DNA of 64,000 bases, from contig NZ_CP108474.1 in NCBI RefSeq assembly GCF_036226445.1, forward strand, positions 4,588,001-4,652,000, in the 5' to 3' direction. Position 1 is the first letter of the stretch. Every line of letters starts with the position of its first letter. This document shows, in pieces, positions 62,387 to 64,000 of the stretch. The position numbers and the translations under genes were made by a program. Under the pieces are notes generated by a model. That model was not told the DNA's origin and ran no database searches. It worked only from the letters and a program-made list of their open reading frames with translations. Origin of the DNA: Streptomyces sp. NBC_01255. Lineage in GTDB: Bacteria > Actinomycetota > Actinomycetes > Streptomycetales > Streptomycetaceae.

Positions 62387-63658
62387 GTGGGCCTTGTCGT
62401 GCAGAAGTACGGAGGCTCCTCCGTTGCCGATGCCGAAGGCATCAAGCGCGTCGCCAAGCGGATCGTGGATGCCAAGAAGAACGGCCACCAGGTGGTCGTC
62501 GTGGTTTCCGCGATGGGCGACACGACGGACGAGCTGATCGATCTCGCCGAGCAGGTATCCCCGATCCCTGCCGGGCGAGAGTTCGACATGCTGCTGACCG
62601 CCGGAGAGCGGATCTCGATGGCCCTGCTGGCCATGGCGATCAAAAACCTGGGCCACGAGGCCCAGTCGTTCACGGGCAGCCAGGCAGGTGTCATCACCGA
62701 CTCGGTCCACAACAAAGCGCGCATCATCGATGTCACGCCGGGCCGGATCCGCACCGCCCTCGACGAGGGCAACATCGCCATCGTCGCCGGCTTCCAGGGT
62801 GTGTCCCAGGACAAGAAGGACATCACGACGCTGGGCCGTGGCGGTTCCGACACGACGGCCGTGGCGCTCGCCGCCGCGCTCGACGCCGAGGTCTGCGAGA
62901 TCTACACCGACGTCGACGGTGTGTTCACGGCCGACCCGCGCGTCGTGAAGAAGGCGAAGAAGATCGACTGGATCTCCTTCGAGGACATGCTGGAGCTCGC
63001 CGCCTCCGGCTCCAAGGTGCTGCTGCACCGGTGCGTCGAGTACGCGCGTCGCTACAACATCCCGATCCACGTCCGCTCGTCCTTCTCGGGGCTGCAGGGC
63101 ACGTGGGTCAGCAACGAGCCGCAAGGGGACCGCAAGGTGGAGCAGGCCATCATCTCGGGCGTCGCCCACGACACCTCCGAGGCGAAGATCACCGTCGTCG
63201 GCGTGCCGGACAAGCCGGGCGAGGCCGCGGCCATCTTCCGCGCCGTCGCGGACGCCGAGATCAACATCGACATGATCGTGCAGAACGTGTCCGCCGCCTC
63301 CACCGGTCTGACGGACATCTCCTTCACCCTCCCCAAGGCCGAGGGCCGCAAGGCCATCGACGCCCTGGAGAAGGCGAAGGGCGCGATCGGCTTCGACTCG
63401 CTCCGCTACGACGACCAGATCGGCAAGATCTCCCTGGTCGGCGCCGGTATGAAGACCAACCCGGGCGTCACCGCGGACTTCTTCAAGGCGCTCTCCGACG
63501 CGGGCGTGAACATCGAGCTCATCTCGACCTCCGAGATCCGCATCTCGGTCGTCACCCGCGCCGACGACGTCAACGAGGCCGTGCGCGCCGTCCACTCCGC
63601 CTTCGGACTGGACAGCGACTCGGACGAGGCCGTCGTCTATGGAGGCACCGGCCGATGA
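62387..63658 (+). CDS. lysC: Aspartate kinase
   Basis: The 423-residue protein has [18 protein letters not shown], the catalytic core ([26 protein letters not shown]), and two ACT domains ([18 protein letters not shown] and [18 protein letters not shown]). It makes aspartyl-phosphate for lysine, threonine and methionine, with feedback by Lys/Thr. GTG 62387 follows GCGAGGAG. An internal GTG at codon 251 makes the ACT-only beta subunit. It overlaps asd by four bases (ATGA). Confidence 0.98.
   Translation: MGLVVQKYGGSSVADAEGIKRVAKRIVDAKKNGHQVVVVVSAMGDTTDELIDLAEQVSPIPAGREFDMLLTAGERISMALLAMAIKNLGHEAQSFTGSQAGVITDSVHNKARIIDVTPGRIRTALDEGNIAIVAGFQGVSQDKKDITTLGRGGSDTTAVALAAALDAEVCEIYTDVDGVFTADPRVVKKAKKIDWISFEDMLELAASGSKVLLHRCVEYARRYNIPIHVRSSFSGLQGTWVSNEPQGDRKVEQAIISGVAHDTSEAKITVVGVPDKPGEAAAIFRAVADAEINIDMIVQNVSAASTGLTDISFTLPKAEGRKAIDALEKAKGAIGFDSLRYDDQIGKISLVGAGMKTNPGVTADFFKALSDAGVNIELISTSEIRISVVTRADDVNEAVRAVHSAFGLDSDSDEAVVYGGTGR
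63137..63658 (+). CDS. Aspartate kinase beta subunit (internal start in lysC)
   Basis: GTG 63137 (codon 251) is preceded by AAGGGG (63123-63128) eight bases away and would give a 173-residue ACT-domain protein starting [17 protein letters not shown]. In Corynebacterium and other actinobacteria the beta subunit is made the same way, from an in-frame start at about codon 250. It forms the alpha2beta2 regulatory part of the enzyme. Confidence 0.8.
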   Translation: MEQAIISGVAHDTSEAKITVVGVPDKPGEAAAIFRAVADAEINIDMIVQNVSAASTGLTDISFTLPKAEGRKAIDALEKAKGAIGFDSLRYDDQIGKISLVGAGMKTNPGVTADFFKALSDAGVNIELISTSEIRISVVTRADDVNEAVRAVHSAFGLDSDSDEAVVYGGTGR

Positions 63659-64000
63659 CGCCGAAGCCGACGCTCGCGGTCGTCGGTGCGACCGGAGCCG
63701 TCGGCTCGGTGATGCTCCAGATGCTCACGCACCACGCGGACGTCTGGGGCGAGATACGCCTGCTCGACATCCCGGGGGCGGCGGTCGGCTCCAAGGCCGC
63801 CGTCCGCGGGGTCGAGTGCGAGATCCTCGCGCTCGACGAGCAGTCCGAGGAGTCCCTGGACGGCGTCGACCTGGCGCTCTTCCTCGTGCCCGAGGCGGTG
63901 GCGGCGCGGTGGGCGCCCATCGCCGTCGCCAAGGGCGCCGTCGTCGTGGACACCTCCACGGCCTTCCGGGGCGACCCGGACGTGCCGCTCGTCGTCCCCG
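63655..64000 (+). CDS. asd: Aspartate-semialdehyde dehydrogenase (3' end outside the window)
   Basis: The first 115 residues are present. [19 protein letters not shown] is the NADP loop. [18 protein letters not shown] and [20 protein letters not shown] are in the family's conserved places. The catalytic Cys lies beyond the edge. ATG 63655 overlaps the lysC stop, as in other actinobacteria. It reduces aspartyl-phosphate to the semialdehyde. Confidence 0.95.
   Translation, partial: MTPKPTLAVVGATGAVGSVMLQMLTHHADVWGEIRLLDIPGAAVGSKAAVRGVECEILALDEQSEESLDGVDLALFLVPEAVAARWAPIAVAKGAVVVDTSTAFRGDPDVPLVVP

Overview
The window is 64 kb of high-GC actinobacterial DNA and almost certainly comes from a Streptomyces chromosome. 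The codons end overwhelmingly in G or C and GTG starts are common. The dnaK-grpE-dnaJ-hspR operon and clpB both carry HspR boxes (HAIR). A parS site of the Streptomyces type (GTTTCACGTGAAAC) lies between pyrE and fba, and WhiJ-like XRE/DUF397 genes and a chitinase with a DasR-type promoter are present. The gene order (dnaK ... clpB ... pyrE, fba ... purA ... recR ... lysC, asd) is that of the conserved Streptomyces core arm. No tRNA, rRNA, insertion sequence, prophage or CRISPR array was seen.

Layout. 1-2.6 kb: a membrane Fe-S reductase cut by the left edge, then a small sugar transferase. 2.7-13.1 kb: the HspR heat-shock regulon (dnaK operon and clpB). Between its two parts lies an accessory island holding a LuxR-type regulator, a divergent exported peptide with four DPGWS repeats, a Rieske-like remnant and a flavin/F420 reductase. 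13.2-19.5 kb: an aminotransferase, two tiny membrane proteins with Ser/Cys and Gly/Cys tails, DUF2617, a membrane-fused spermidine synthase, a CoxG-like protein and an epimerase. 19.5-25.7 kb: pyrE, parS, fba, a MalY-type lyase, an MFS exporter, DUF3151 and DUF3152. 25.8-28.8 kb: tryptophan-to-anthranilate catabolism (tryptophan dioxygenase, kynureninase and a probable formamidase). 28.9-35.2 kb: a two-component system, a P450, and an ABC exporter with a divergent GbsR/MarR-like regulator. 35.2-38.9 kb: two membrane proteins, a degenerate diacylglycerol-kinase-like protein and purA. 39-43 kb: an SDR/LysR pair, a DUF6232 pair sharing a motif, and a Pro/Glu repeat secreted protein. 43-50.4 kb: a Ser/Thr kinase, a PstS-like membrane protein, a quinone reductase, small secreted proteins and a GH19 chitinase. 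50.4-57.9 kb: a WhiJ-like locus, DUF2785, a MarR/DJ-1 pair, a class III aminotransferase, a GntR regulator and a SLATT protein. 58-64 kb: ybaB-recR-DUF5063, a two-gene STAND NTPase/two-TM module, and lysC-asd (asd is cut by the right edge).

The most interesting material is of three kinds. First, the DPGWS peptide and LuxR regulator look like a candidate secreted-peptide signalling locus. Second, two adjacent gene pairs (40.9-41.8 kb and 60.0-62.3 kb) each carry one short motif at the C-terminus of a membrane protein and at the N-terminus of the next protein. That is the layout of amyloid-type signalling pairs in bacterial NLR-like defence systems. Third, a parS site sits inside a perfect 40-bp palindrome that could also serve as a terminator. 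All functions are inferred from sequence patterns read by eye; no database search was run.
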